Of a stretch of DNA of 64,000 nucleotides, positions 26,062 to 33,783 are shown piece after piece. The notes beneath the pieces are model-generated. The model had not been told where the DNA came from, ran no database searches, and saw only the letters and a list, made by a program, of their open reading frames with translations. The stretch is from the NCBI RefSeq assembly GCF_963977235.1, contig NZ_CAXBOD010000007.1:53152-117151 (forward strand). Direction: 5' to 3'. This DNA is from Albimonas sp963977235. Its GTDB lineage: Bacteria > Pseudomonadota > Alphaproteobacteria > Rhodobacterales > Rhodobacteraceae. The translations under genes and the position numbers were made by a program. Position 1 is the stretch's first letter. Every line of letters starts with the position of its first letter.

Positions 26062-26947
26062 TCATCCAGACGGAACCGGAATCCGAGGCTGATCTGACGG
26101 CTTCTGGCCGTCGGCTTCAAGCTCGCCCCGGAGGCGGCGGGCATGGTCATCGGGAGTGAGCCAGCCCAGCCTCGAATGCGGACGGCAGGCGTTGAAGTCG
26201 CGCCGCCAGGCTTCGAGGATCAGACGGGCGTTGCGGATGGAGCGGAACAGCGTCTCGTTGAGACGCTCGTCCCTGAGCGGCCCGTTGAAGCTTTCGGCGA
26301 AGGCGTTTCGGACCGGCTTTCCCGGGGGGATGTATTCCCAGGCCACGCCCCGGTCGACCGCCCGGGCGAGGATCGCGTTCGAGGCGAAGTCGGTTCGGGT
26401 GTCGCTGACGATGGCCGTCGGGCGGCCTCGATGAGCGGCGATGGCATCCAGCTCCTGCGCGACCCTGACGCCCGAGAGCGAGGTGTCGGGAACCAGCGCC
26501 AGGCATTCGCGGGGGCAGTCGTCGACGACCCCCGGCAGCCGGAACCGCCGCCCGTCGGTCATCTGATCATGCGACGCTCGTCCAGCGATCAACGGGCGTT
26601 CGGCACATCGGGGACAGCCATGGAGGCGCGGGTCCCCTGGGCCCTCGTCCGGTCGCCGCGACGGCGGACATGAAGCTTCTCTTCGACGTCGATGCGCTGA
26701 ACGCGCTTGCGGTTCATCGCGACGCCCTCCCGCCGCAGCAGCACGTGCAGGCGGCGACAGCCGAAGCGTCGTCGTTCCTGCGCCAGCTCTCTCAGCCGGG
26801 CCCTCAGGTCGCCGTCTTACGGCCGTATGGCTTCACCGCGCAGGCTCGACCGATCGGGGCCGATCACCCGGAACGCCGACGCTCGCTCATCCCGGGGGCC
26901 TCCACCAGATGTGCGACCGCGCCGCGTCTGGCGGCGAGCGTCACCAT
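26062..26947 (-). pseudogene. IS3-family orfB (DDE transposase), broken
   Basis: Reading from ATG at 26947, the N-terminus (V-T-L-A-A-R-R) frameshifts after S-E-R-R. The helical part R-F-G-C-R-R-L-H-V-L-L-R-R-E-G-V-A is preceded by an in-frame TAA. TGA replaces the expected Trp before S-L-D, and a second frameshift precedes T-D-G-R-R-F-R. The last part is an open frame (26062-26592) covering the integrase core with V-S-D-T-R-T-D (normally S-D-N-G-T-E) and F-A-E-S-F-N-G-P-L-R-D-E, so the first residue group after the second catalytic Asp is also altered. At least four disabling lesions make it a clear pseudogene. Confidence 0.8.
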
Positions 26948-27249
26948 TTTCGCGAGAGCAGGTCGTTCAGACCTGCATTGTCCAGCATCGCGTCGGCCAG
27001 CAGCCGCTTGGGGCGGGCGGTCTCGTCCTCGAGGCCCTTCGGCTTCTTCGCATCATTCGGCGGGGCGTCCTTCCACTGGAAGGCCGCCTGATCCGCCTCA
27101 CCCTCCAGCCCGCCGAACCGCGCCTTCCACGCGCAGAACGTCGCCGAAGACATCCCGTGCTTCCGGCACAGGTCGGCCACCGCGGCTCCGGCCTGATGCG
27201 CCTTCGGCACGCCGATCATCTGCTCCTCGCCGAACCTGCTTCGCTTCAT
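26941..27249 (-). pseudogene. IS3-family orfA with an in-frame insertion
   Basis: A 102-residue frame beginning M-K-R-S-R-F-G-E-E-Q, the standard start of IS407-group OrfA, with the helix-turn-helix A-D-L-C-R-K-H-G-M-S-S-A-T-F. After F-G-G-L-E-G about 14 extra residues (E-A-D-Q-A-A-F-Q-W-K-D) interrupt the usual link to D-A-K-x-x-K-x-L-E-D-E. The leucine-zipper end A-M-L-D-N-A is retained. The frame is open but non-consensus residues and the broken orfB show that it is no longer active. Confidence 0.7.
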
Positions 27250-27409
27250 ATCCGAGCCCCTCTCGTGGGCCGGAGTCTGGCTCCGTTCGGAGGAGAACGC
27301 GGGGGTCACGACATGCGCCGTCGCGTCCGCTGTTGCAGGGCGGGCGGCGGGGCGGCTAGGGAAGTCTGGCACGAGGCGCGCGGCGCCTCCGCCCTGACAG
27401 GAGCCGTCC

Positions 27410-27691
27410 ATGGGCCAGCCTCGCCCCGCCGCCGATCCGCTCGATCCTCGCGACCTGATCGCCGAGGCCTACCGGATGCCCGGCATCGACCCGGTCGCCT
27501 GTCGCGCGATCTTCTTCGACTGGGCGCTCGGGCGGAGCGAGGCCGAGGGCGACGCGGAGGCGGTTCGCGCCCTGCATGCCCGCTATGCCGCAGAGGCGCC
27601 GGAGCACCCGATGACCGCCGTGCTGGCCGAAGGCGTCGCCGCGGCGGAGACCGCAACCGCCCGCCGCAGGGGGCGCCGCCGGGGACACTGA
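27410..27691 (+). CDS. Small conserved hypothetical protein
   Basis: A 93-residue acidic protein with a basic tail (R-R-R-G-R-R-R-G-H). The core reads D-P-R-D-L-I-A-E-A-Y-R-M-P-G-I-D, then C-R-A-I-F-F-D-W-A-L-G and a final H-P-M-T-A-V-L-x-E-G. I recall similar short proteins (L-I-x-E-A-Y-R-I-E-G-I ... C-R-S-I-F-L-D-W-A-L) in other Rhodobacterales, which supports a real gene. There is no known function. The start has GACAGGAG upstream. It lies immediately beyond the IS3 remnant and its stop codon falls inside a 16-base tandem repeat. Confidence 0.65.
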   Translation: MGQPRPAADPLDPRDLIAEAYRMPGIDPVACRAIFFDWALGRSEAEGDAEAVRALHARYAAEAPEHPMTAVLAEGVAAAETATARRRGRRRGH

Positions 27692-27709
27692 ACGCCGGGG
27701 ACACTGAAC
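27678..27709 (+). repeat. Tandem 16-bp direct repeat
   Basis: GCCGGGGACACTGAAC occurs twice head to tail (27678-27693 and 27694-27709), followed by a degenerate third start GCGGGGGAC. The first unit contains the stop of the small protein gene. Such duplications can arise by slippage or as IS target scars. Confidence 0.8.
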
Positions 27710-27849
27710 GCGGGGGACGAAGCGCGCCTCGCCGGCTCGCGAGCGGTCCCGGCCTGGGAAGTTCGGCGCCATGCCCTGCGCCTGTCCCCGCGCCGGTCGA
27801 AGGCAAGGCCCCCCGCATCCGAGGCCCCGCGCCCGCCGGGAACGCGAAA

Positions 27850-27872
27850 CGCCCCGGGAAGGTCCCGGGGCG
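27850..27872 (-). terminator. Terminator hairpin for the M20 dipeptidase gene
   Basis: A perfect 10-bp stem (CGCCCCGGGA / TCCCGGGGCG) with a 3-base loop lies 48 bases after the dipeptidase stop. On the minus strand it is followed by TTTCGCGTTC, a partial T-tract. Confidence 0.6.
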
Positions 27873-27920
27873 CTCTCGGTCGCGGCCTGTGCGGGCCGCT
27901 CGGTCCCGCGATGGCGGGCC

Positions 27921-29330
27921 TCAGCCCTTCTCGGCCAGTTTGGCGAGGATCCGCGCCCAGGCGCGGGCGCCCTTGCGGAAGCTCTCCAGGTCGTATTTCT
28001 CGTTGGGCGAGTGGATGCGGTCGTCGTCCAGACCAAAGCCGATCAGCATCGCGGGCATGTTCAGCAGCGTCTGGAAATGCCCGGCCACGGGGATCGAGCC
28101 GCCCGAGCCGATGAAGGCCGCGGGCTTGGACCACTCATCCGACAGCGCCTCGCGCGCGGCGGCGAAGGGGGCCGTCGAGAAGTCCATCACCGTGGCGCCG
28201 GCGCCGCCGTGGGGATGCCACTCGACCGTGCAGTCCTCGGGCAGCTGGGCCTCGACGAAGGCGCGAAGCGACGCGCGGATCTTCTCGGGGTCCTGGCGGC
28301 TGACCAGGCGACAGGAGACCTTGGCGAAGGCCTCCGCGGGGATCACCGTCTTGAAGCCCTCGCCCTCGTAGCCTCCCGAAATGCCGTTGAACTCGCAGGT
28401 CGGGCGCGACCAGATCATCTCGAGGGCCGAGCGGTCCTGCTCGCCGGCGGGATGGCTCAGGCCGACCTCGCCCAGGAAGTCCTTGGCCGAGAAGGGCAGG
28501 GCCTGCCACTGGGCGCGTATCTCCTCGGGCAGCTCGTCGACGTCGTCGTAGAAGCCGGGGATCTGCACCCGGCCCTGATCGTCGTGCAGCGAGGCGAGGA
28601 TGCGCGCCAGCACCCGGATCGGGTTGGCCGCGGCCGAGCCGTACATGCCCGAATGCAGGTCGCGGCTGGCGGCCTTGATCGTGATCTGCTCGCCCACCAG
28701 CCCGCGCAGCATGGTGGTGATGCCGGGCTGCATCGGCCCGAACATGCCCGTGTCGCAGATCAGGGCGATGTCGCGCGAGAGCTCCTGGGCGTTGTCCTTG
28801 AGGAAGGGGACAAGGTTCGGCGAGCCGGATTCCTCCTCGCCCTCGAACAGGATCGAGACCTTGGCGGGCAGCCTGCCATGGGCCGTCACCCAGGCGCGGC
28901 AGGCCTCGACGAAGGTCATCAGCTGGCCCTTGTCGTCCGAGGCGCCGCGCGCGCGGATCACCTTTCGTCCGTCGGGCAGGGTCTCGATCTTCGGGTCGAA
29001 GGGCTCGGAGTCCCACAGGTGCAGCGGGTCGACGGGCTGCACGTCGTAGTGGCCGTAGAACAGCAGGGTGGGGCCCTCGGCGCCGTCCTCGGCGATGGCG
29101 TCGCCATGGGCGACCACCATGGCGTGGCCGGGGGTGGGGCGAACCTCGGCCTTGAAGCCCAGGCCGTTGAGCTCTTCGGCCAGCCACTCGGCCGCGGCGG
29201 CGCAGTCGCCCTTGTAGGCCGGATCGGTCGAGATGGAGGGGAAGCGCAGCAGGTGGAACAGCCGCTCGAGCCCGGCGTCGAGATCCTGGTCGAGTTGCTC
29301 GAGCACGGCGGGAAGGGCGGGATGGGTCAT
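27921..29330 (-). CDS. M20/M25/M40 family dipeptidase
   Basis: A 469-residue zinc peptidase of the carnosinase/PepV-like M20 group. Metal-site motifs are complete: L-L-F-Y-G-H-Y-D-V-Q-P-V-D-P (His and Asp), G-A-S-D-D-K-G-Q-L-M (bridging Asp), L-F-E-G-E-E-E-S-G-S-P (catalytic Glu plus metal Glu), C-D-T-G-M-F-G, and near the end D-D-D-R-I-H-S-P-N-E-K-Y (last His). A central lid domain contains D-L-H-S-G-M-Y-G. Expected to cleave dipeptides in the cytoplasm. The start at 29330 begins M-T-H-P-A-L-P; upstream residues in the same frame are Pro/Ala-rich and unlike the family. Alternative: N-acyl-amino-acid deacylase. Confidence 0.92.
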   Translation of the reverse strand: MTHPALPAVLEQLDQDLDAGLERLFHLLRFPSISTDPAYKGDCAAAAEWLAEELNGLGFKAEVRPTPGHAMVVAHGDAIAEDGAEGPTLLFYGHYDVQPVDPLHLWDSEPFDPKIETLPDGRKVIRARGASDDKGQLMTFVEACRAWVTAHGRLPAKVSILFEGEEESGSPNLVPFLKDNAQELSRDIALICDTGMFGPMQPGITTMLRGLVGEQITIKAASRDLHSGMYGSAAANPIRVLARILASLHDDQGRVQIPGFYDDVDELPEEIRAQWQALPFSAKDFLGEVGLSHPAGEQDRSALEMIWSRPTCEFNGISGGYEGEGFKTVIPAEAFAKVSCRLVSRQDPEKIRASLRAFVEAQLPEDCTVEWHPHGGAGATVMDFSTAPFAAAREALSDEWSKPAAFIGSGGSIPVAGHFQTLLNMPAMLIGFGLDDDRIHSPNEKYDLESFRKGARAWARILAKLAEKG

Positions 29331-29478
29331 CGGTGGCTCCGGCAGGAGGAGAGGCGGGGATCGCAGCGGAGCCTGCGGCGCGGCGGGGGGTTTTGCAACC
29401 GCGAGCGGGGCAGGGTCCCCGCGGCGGGTCACCCGCGCGCCCCGCGCCGGCCGGTCGCCCGCGCCCCCCGCTTGCGGG

Positions 29479-29919
29479 TCAGTCGCGCGCGGCGCGATGG
29501 CGGGCCAGCGCGCTGTCCTGGTCGGAGACGCCGAGCAGGGGGGCGAGCTGGCGCAGAAAGGCGTCCTCCTCGGGCGCGCGGGCGCCGTCGGCGAGCGCCA
29601 CGGCCCACAGCGCCTCGATCACCTCCGTGCGGTCCTCGTAGGGGACGGCCTGCTTGAGCAGGCGGGTGAAGCGGACGGTGTCGGGGGCCTCGGCCTCGAG
29701 CGCCTCGGCCTCTTCGAGCAGGGCGAGGGCCTGCGCCTCGGGCAGGGCGTGGCGCCGGGCGAGGCGCGCCAGGATCTCGGTCCGCTCGCTCGCCTCGTAC
29801 ATGTCGTCGGCCCGGGCCGCGCGCACCATCAGGGCCGCGAGCGCCAGGCGCGCGTCCTCGGTGTCCAGCCGCTCGGGGGGCTCGGGCTGGGCGAAGGCGG
29901 CGAGGAGCGTGCGGAGCAT
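29479..29919 (-). CDS. TerB-like tellurite resistance/co-chaperone domain protein
   Basis: A 146-residue all-helical protein with the TerB/DjlA N-like pattern: L-A-A-L-M-V-R-A-A-R-A-D-D, S-E-R-x-E-I-L-A-R-L-A-R-R-H, and a second half repeating this with A-L-W-A-V-A-L-A-D-G. The two acidic A-D-D and A-D-G motifs are the putative metal-binding sites of the fold. No other ter genes are present, so tellurite resistance should not be assumed; standalone forms are common and uncharacterised. It lies 148 bases upstream of the dipeptidase gene on the same strand. Confidence 0.8.
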   Translation of the reverse strand: MLRTLLAAFAQPEPPERLDTEDARLALAALMVRAARADDMYEASERTEILARLARRHALPEAQALALLEEAEALEAEAPDTVRFTRLLKQAVPYEDRTEVIEALWAVALADGARAPEEDAFLRQLAPLLGVSDQDSALARHRAARD

Positions 29920-30001
29920 GCGGGTCTCCCGTGGGGCGGCGTGAGAAGAAGCGCGCGGGCGCGCGGTCGGGGCCCATCATATGGGGCGCGGGCCGGCGGC
30001 G

Positions 30002-30030
30002 GAAACCCGCCGCGACGGCAGGCGGGTTTC
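30002..30030. terminator. 10-bp hairpin upstream of tRNA-Asp
   Basis: A perfect 10-bp inverted repeat (GAAACCCGCC / GGCGGGTTTC) around a 9-base loop, followed on the plus strand by GTCGAATTTT. It has terminator shape in the plus direction although no plus-strand gene precedes it; it may insulate the tRNA from antisense reading or bind a regulator. Confidence 0.4.
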
Positions 30031-30055
30031 GTCGAATTTTCCGCGCGAAGGGGTA

Positions 30056-30084
30056 TTGACGCCCCCGGCCGGGCCGAATATCAA
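30056..30084 (+). promoter_or_regulatory. Promoter of tRNA-Asp
   Basis: TTGACG (30056-30061), 17-base spacer, TATCAA (30079-30084). The predicted start is about 27 bases before the mature tRNA, as expected for a stable RNA gene. Confidence 0.55.
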
Positions 30085-30117
30085 CCGCCCACTCCCGGCG
30101 AGACCGGGACGGCGGCT

Positions 30118-30194
30118 GCGGTTGTAGCTCAGTTGGTTAGAGTACCGGCCTGTCACGCCGGGGGTCGCGGGTTCGAGCCCCGTCAACCGCGCCA
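30118..30194 (+). tRNA. tRNA-Asp (GTC)
   Basis: A full cloverleaf can be folded: acceptor GCGGTTG with CAACCGC, D-arm GCTC-AGTTGGTTA-GAGT, anticodon stem CCGGC/GCCGG with loop CTGTCAC giving anticodon GTC (Asp), T-arm GCGGG-TTCGAGC-CCCGT, discriminator G and an encoded CCA end. There is no integrase or 3'-end duplication nearby, so it shows no sign of use as an attachment site. Confidence 0.96.
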
Positions 30195-30211
30195 TCGCCG
30201 CCCACGCCTCC

Positions 30212-30238
30212 CGCGGGACCGGAACACCCGGTCCCGCG
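30212..30238 (+). terminator. Hairpin following tRNA-Asp
   Basis: A perfect 11-bp stem (CGCGGGACCGG / CCGGTCCCGCG) with an AACAC loop begins 18 bases after the tRNA CCA end. It likely ends the tRNA transcript, though no T-run follows. Confidence 0.5.
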
Positions 30239-30564
30239 AGGACGGCGGGACCTGATCCCGGACCATGAACTTTCTTCGCGAAAGCGACCGCGTCTCGGGA
30301 TCGAAACGCATTCTCAACCCCTTGGCCTGTATCGCTCCGTGTATCGCGGCGGAACAGGCGCGCGCGGGACGACTCCCGCCCCGCGCCCGGCGGCGATCTG
30401 GCGACGTTCGCGATTCTTCCGCGGCGCAGCAAATCGCCCGTATGCAGTTGCATGCGGTTGCGTGCCGTCGATTCGCGCGCGCGATCAGCCACTTGCCCTC
30501 GCGCCTGCCCCGATCTGCCGGATTCGCCGCACCAAATCCGCCGCTTTCTTCGGGCCGCCCTTTG

Positions 30565-30592
30565 TTGACTGCCCCGCGGCGCGGCGATAGAC
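30565..30592 (+). promoter_or_regulatory. Candidate promoter of the nuo operon
   Basis: TTGACT (30565-30570), a 16-base spacer and ATAGAC (30587-30592) resemble the strong housekeeping promoters of Rhodobacter-type bacteria. The predicted leader to nuoA is about 60 bases. No Fnr or RegA site was recognised. Confidence 0.5.
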
Positions 30593-30661
30593 GTGGCGCG
30601 TCTCTGAAGGCCGAGGGCGCGCCGAGGTCGGCGCCTTCCCGGACGGCCAGCGGGAGGGCCC

Positions 30662-31027
30662 ATGGAAGACCTGCTCCGTGAATACCTTCCGATCCTGATC
30701 TTCCTCGCTCTGGCGATCGGGCTCGGCCTGGTGCTGATCCTCGCGGCGGTCGTGCTCGCCGTGCGCAAACCGGATCCGGAGAAGATCTCGGCCTACGAAT
30801 GCGGCTTCAACGCCTTCGACGACGCGCGCATGAAGTTCGACGTGCGCTTCTACCTGGTCTCGATCCTGTTCATCATCTTCGATCTCGAGGTGGCCTTCCT
30901 GTTCCCCTGGGCGGTCGCCTTCCAGGACATCGGGCTGTTCGGCTTCTGGTCGATGATGGTGTTCCTCGCGGTCCTGACCATCGGCTTCGCCTATGAGTGG
31001 AAGAAGGGAGCCCTGGAATGGGAGTGA
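30662..31027 (+). CDS. nuoA: NADH-quinone oxidoreductase subunit A
   Basis: A 121-residue membrane subunit of complex I with three helices. The conserved loop K-I-S-A-Y-E-C-G-F-N-A-F-D-D-A-R, containing the Cys that marks the active/deactive transition in the mitochondrial ND3 homologue, is intact, followed by F-D-V-R-F-Y-L-V-S-I-L-F-I-I-F-D-L-E. The first gene of the operon; CGGGAGGG precedes the ATG. Its last 10 bases overlap nuoB. Confidence 0.98.
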   Translation: MEDLLREYLPILIFLALAIGLGLVLILAAVVLAVRKPDPEKISAYECGFNAFDDARMKFDVRFYLVSILFIIFDLEVAFLFPWAVAFQDIGLFGFWSMMVFLAVLTIGFAYEWKKGALEWE

Positions 31028-31626
31028 CCCCGACCGGCCAGGGGACCGAGGCCAAGACCTCCGGCCCCCAGGGCGAATACGCCCCCGCCGCCCAGGCCTC
31101 GACGTATCAGCCGGCCACCGCCGGCGCCGACAAGGACATCTTCGCGCGCAACCTGTCGGACGAGCTGGCGGACAAGGGCTTTCTGCTCACCACCGCCGAC
31201 GATCTGATCAACTGGGCGCGCACCGGCTCGCTGTTCTGGATGACCTTCGGGCTCGCATGCTGCGCGGTCGAGATGATGCAGACCTCGATGCCGCGCTACG
31301 ACGTCGAGCGGTTCGGCTTCGCGCCCCGCGCCTCGCCGCGCCAGTCCGACGTGATGATCGTGGCGGGCACGCTGACCAACAAGATGGCGCCGGCGCTGCG
31401 CAAGGTCTACGACCAGATGCCGGAGCCGCGCTACGTGATCTCGATGGGCTCCTGCGCCAACGGCGGGGGCTACTACCACTATTCCTACTCCGTGGTGCGC
31501 GGCTGCGACCGGGTGGTTCCGGTCGACATCTACGTCCCGGGCTGCCCGCCCACCGCCGAGGCGCTGCTCTACGGCATCCTTCAGCTGCAACGGAAGATCC
31601 GGCGCACGGGGGTGATCGCCCGCTGA
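31018..31626 (+). CDS. nuoB: NADH-quinone oxidoreductase subunit B
   Basis: A 202-residue subunit carrying iron-sulfur cluster N2, the last electron carrier before quinone. Cluster ligands are visible: the adjacent cysteines in F-G-L-A-C-C-A-V-E-M-M, the Cys of M-G-S-C-A-N-G-G-G and the Cys of V-P-G-C-P-P-T-A-E. The N-terminal ~35 residues are a Pro/Gly/Ala-rich extension before the conserved domain. Start chosen at 31018 (M-G-V-T-P), 10 bases inside nuoA; an in-frame codon at 30997 would sit deeper in nuoA. Confidence 0.97.
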   Translation: MGVTPTGQGTEAKTSGPQGEYAPAAQASTYQPATAGADKDIFARNLSDELADKGFLLTTADDLINWARTGSLFWMTFGLACCAVEMMQTSMPRYDVERFGFAPRASPRQSDVMIVAGTLTNKMAPALRKVYDQMPEPRYVISMGSCANGGGYYHYSYSVVRGCDRVVPVDIYVPGCPPTAEALLYGILQLQRKIRRTGVIAR

Positions 31627-31669
31627 TCGCGGGCGGACCCCAGCCGCCGAGCCAGGAGATCCCCGAACG

Positions 31670-32275
31670 ATGTCAGAAGCCCTCGCCGAAATCGCCGCCC
31701 TGATGGAAGCCCGGCTGCCCGAGGCGGTCGTGTCCCATTCCGTCTCGGGGGGCGAGCTCGCGGTGATCGTGGCGCTCGACAAGCTGCCCGAGGCGGTGAA
31801 GTTCCTGCGCGACGACCCGGCCTGCCAGTTCACCACGCTGATCGACATCTGCGGCGTCGACTGGCCGGCGCGCGAGCAGCGCTTCGACGTCGTCTACCAC
31901 TTCCTGTCGATGCGCCAGAACCTGCGCATCCGTCTGAAGGTCCATGTGCGCGAGGACGAGATCGTCCCCTCGATCGTGACCCTGCACCCCTCGGCCAACT
32001 GGTTCGAGCGGGAGACCTTCGACATGTACGGCGTCTACTTCTCGGGCCACCCCGACCTGCGCCGGATCCTGACCGACTACGGCTTCCGCGGCCATCCGCT
32101 GCGCAAGGACTTCCCGACCACCGGCTATGTCGAGGTCCGTTACGACGAGGCCGCCAAGCGCGTGGTCTACGAACCCGTCAAGCTGACCCAGGACTACCGC
32201 CAGTTCGACTTCATGAGCCCCTGGGAAGGCGCCGAGTACATCCTGCCCGGCGACGACAAGGCGGGGGCGAAGTGA
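31670..32275 (+). CDS. nuoC: NADH-quinone oxidoreductase subunit C
   Basis: A 201-residue peripheral-arm subunit (30-kDa type), separate from NuoD, as is normal for alphaproteobacteria. The signature E-R-E-T-F-D-M-Y-G-V-Y-F-S-G-H-P-D-L-R-R is present at residues ~125-145, followed by L-T-D-Y-G-F-x-G-H-P-L-R-K-D-F-P-T-T-G. It shares its TGATG stop/start junction with the small membrane protein that follows. Confidence 0.97.
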   Translation: MSEALAEIAALMEARLPEAVVSHSVSGGELAVIVALDKLPEAVKFLRDDPACQFTTLIDICGVDWPAREQRFDVVYHFLSMRQNLRIRLKVHVREDEIVPSIVTLHPSANWFERETFDMYGVYFSGHPDLRRILTDYGFRGHPLRKDFPTTGYVEVRYDEAAKRVVYEPVKLTQDYRQFDFMSPWEGAEYILPGDDKAGAK

Positions 32276-32484
32276 TGCAGGGCGAGGCCCATTATTTCGC
32301 CTTCGGCCTCAGCGGCTGGCTGGTCTGGCTGATCGGCGCGGCCCTGGTGGTGGTTCCGTTCTGGAAGCTGCTGCCCCGCTCGGGCATGCCGTCGTGGCTG
32401 GCGCTGTTCGCGCTGTTCCCGCCGGTCTCGATCATTCTGCTGTGGGTCATGGCCTTCCGCGGCCCGGCAAGGGAGAACCTCTGA
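32275..32484 (+). CDS. Small two-helix membrane protein within the nuo operon
   Basis: A 69-residue hydrophobic protein: helix 1 covers F-A-F-G-L-S-G-W-L-V-W-L-I-G-A-A-L and helix 2 L-A-L-F-A-L-F-P-P-V-S-I-I-L-L-W. Starts at ATG in TGATG, one base overlapping the nuoC stop, so translation is probably coupled. nuoD follows after 1 base. An unidentified reading frame at a comparable place is known in the R. capsulatus nuo operon. A role as accessory complex I subunit or assembly helper is inferred only from position. Confidence 0.75.
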   Translation: MQGEAHYFAFGLSGWLVWLIGAALVVVPFWKLLPRSGMPSWLALFALFPPVSIILLWVMAFRGPARENL

Positions 32485-32485
32485 C

Positions 32486-33691
32486 ATGGACGGCTCCGAT
32501 TTCCAGACGACCGAGCAGCGGATCCGCAACTTCAACCTGAACTTCGGGCCCCAGCACCCGGCCGCCCACGGCGTGCTGCGCATGGTGCTCGAGCTTGACG
32601 GCGAGATCGTCGAGCGGACGGATCCCCACATCGGCCTCCTCCATCGCGGCACCGAGAAGCTGATGGAGAGCCGCACCTACCTGCAGAACCTGCCGTATTT
32701 CGACCGGCTCGACTACGTGGCGCCGATGAACCAGGAGCACGCCTGGTGCCTGGCCATCGAGAAGCTGGTCGGCGTCGAGATCCCGCGCCGGGGCCAGCTG
32801 ATCCGGGTGCTGTTCTGCGAGATCGGCCGCATCCTCAACCACCTGCTGAACGTGACCACGCAGGCCATGGACGTGGGCGCCCTGACGCCCCCGCTCTGGG
32901 GCTTCGAGGAGCGCGAGAAGCTGATGGTCTTCTATGAGCGGGCCTGCGGCGCCCGTCTGCACGCGGCCTATTTTCGCCCCGGCGGCGTCCACCAGGACCT
33001 GCCCCAGCAGCTTCTCCAGGACATCTGGGACTGGTGCGACCCGTTCCTCGAGATCGTCGACGACCTCGAGGGGCTGCTCACCGACAACCGCATCTTCAAG
33101 CAGCGCAACGTCGACATCGCCGTGATCTCCAAGGAGGAGGCGCTGGCCTGGGGGTTCTCGGGGGTGATGGTGCGCGGCTCGGGCATGGCCTGGGACCTGC
33201 GCCGGGCGCAGCCCTACGAGTGCTACGACGAGATGGAGTTCCAGATCCCTGTGGGCAAGAACGGGGACTGCTACGACCGCTATCTCTGCCGCGTCGAGGA
33301 GATGCGCGAGAGCGTGAAGATCATGCGCCAGTGCATCGAGAAGCTCGACAAGTGCAAGGGCGAGCCGGTGATGCACCGCGGCAAGCTCTCGCCGCCGTCG
33401 CGGGCCGACATGAAGACCTCGATGGAAGCGCTGATCCATCACTTCAAGCTGTATACCGAGGGGTTCCACGTCCCCGCGGGCGAAGTCTACGCCGCGGTCG
33501 AGGCGCCCAAGGGCGAATTCGGCGTCTACCTGGTCTCGGACGGCGGCAACAAGCCCTACCGCGCCAAGCTGCGCGCGCCGGGCTATCCGCACCTCGCCGC
33601 GATGGACCACATCTGCAAGGGCCACCAGCTGGCCGACGTCTCGGCCATCCTCGGCTCGCTCGACATCGTGTTCGGGGAGGTCGACCGATGA
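32486..33691 (+). CDS. nuoD: NADH-quinone oxidoreductase subunit D
   Basis: A 401-residue 49-kDa type subunit forming, with NuoB, the quinone site. Seen: N-F-G-P-Q-H-P-A-A-H-G-V-L-R near residue 20 with the quinone-contacting His, the D-P-H-I-G-L-L-H-R-G-T-E-K loop, R-G-Q-L-I-R-V-L-F-x-E-I-x-R-I-x-N-H, and the C-terminal S-I-L-G-S-L-D-I-V-F-G-E-V-D-R ending. Length and C-terminus are standard. AGGGAGAA precedes the ATG; the stop overlaps the following 31-codon frame (ATGA). Confidence 0.98.
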   Translation: MDGSDFQTTEQRIRNFNLNFGPQHPAAHGVLRMVLELDGEIVERTDPHIGLLHRGTEKLMESRTYLQNLPYFDRLDYVAPMNQEHAWCLAIEKLVGVEIPRRGQLIRVLFCEIGRILNHLLNVTTQAMDVGALTPPLWGFEEREKLMVFYERACGARLHAAYFRPGGVHQDLPQQLLQDIWDWCDPFLEIVDDLEGLLTDNRIFKQRNVDIAVISKEEALAWGFSGVMVRGSGMAWDLRRAQPYECYDEMEFQIPVGKNGDCYDRYLCRVEEMRESVKIMRQCIEKLDKCKGEPVMHRGKLSPPSRADMKTSMEALIHHFKLYTEGFHVPAGEVYAAVEAPKGEFGVYLVSDGGNKPYRAKLRAPGYPHLAAMDHICKGHQLADVSAILGSLDIVFGEVDR

Positions 33692-33783
33692 GCGTCGCCT
33701 CCCGCCAGCCGGAACCGGGTCGGGCCGCGCACGGGCGCCTCGGCGTCTGCGTAACTGAAATCGCCACCACGGAAATTCACTGA
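33688..33783 (+). CDS. Possible 31-residue small protein bridging nuoD and nuoE
   Basis: ATG at 33688 overlaps the nuoD stop by 4 bases (ATGA), and the TGA at 33781 overlaps the nuoE ATG by 1 base (TGATG). The frame exactly fills the otherwise unexplained 91-base gap. The product is polar with one Cys and no membrane segment. It may be a real small protein or a translated coupling leader. No family is recognised; evidence is purely positional. Confidence 0.4.
   Translation: MSVASRQPEPGRAAHGRLGVCVTEIATTEIH

Larger units (their letters stand above)
26062..27308 (-). mobile_element. Decayed IS3-family insertion sequence
   Basis: Minus-strand remnants of orfA (26941-27249) and orfB (26062-26947) in the normal overlapping order of IS407-type IS3 elements. 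The orfA-side end is placed near 27308, where the minus strand reads TGACCCCCGCGTTCTCC ahead of orfA, similar to the usual T-G-A-C-C-T-C-C-C-C-C terminal repeat of this group. I could not find the matching repeat beyond orfB, so the other boundary is unknown. No target-site duplication was identified. The element is dead because orfB is multiply broken. Confidence 0.7.
30195..30661. other. Leader region between tRNA-Asp and nuoA
   Basis: 467 bases with no supportable gene. It contains the post-tRNA hairpin (30212-30238), a spaced GATCCCG/CGGGATC dyad near 30253-30305, and the nuo promoter candidate near 30565. Frames here are poor in coding character. Confidence 0.6.

Noticed and set aside
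29479..29919. Tellurite resistance function for the TerB-like gene
   Set aside because: No terA, terC, terD or terZ partners; standalone TerB-fold proteins are common and do not imply resistance.
30118..30661. tRNA-Asp as an integration (attachment) site
   Set aside because: No integrase gene and no direct repeat of the tRNA 3' end downstream in the window.
30265..30681. Frames in the tRNA-Asp to nuoA gap
   Set aside because: Composition rich in Arg/Ser/Pro, no ribosome site, and the region better fits a leader with promoter.
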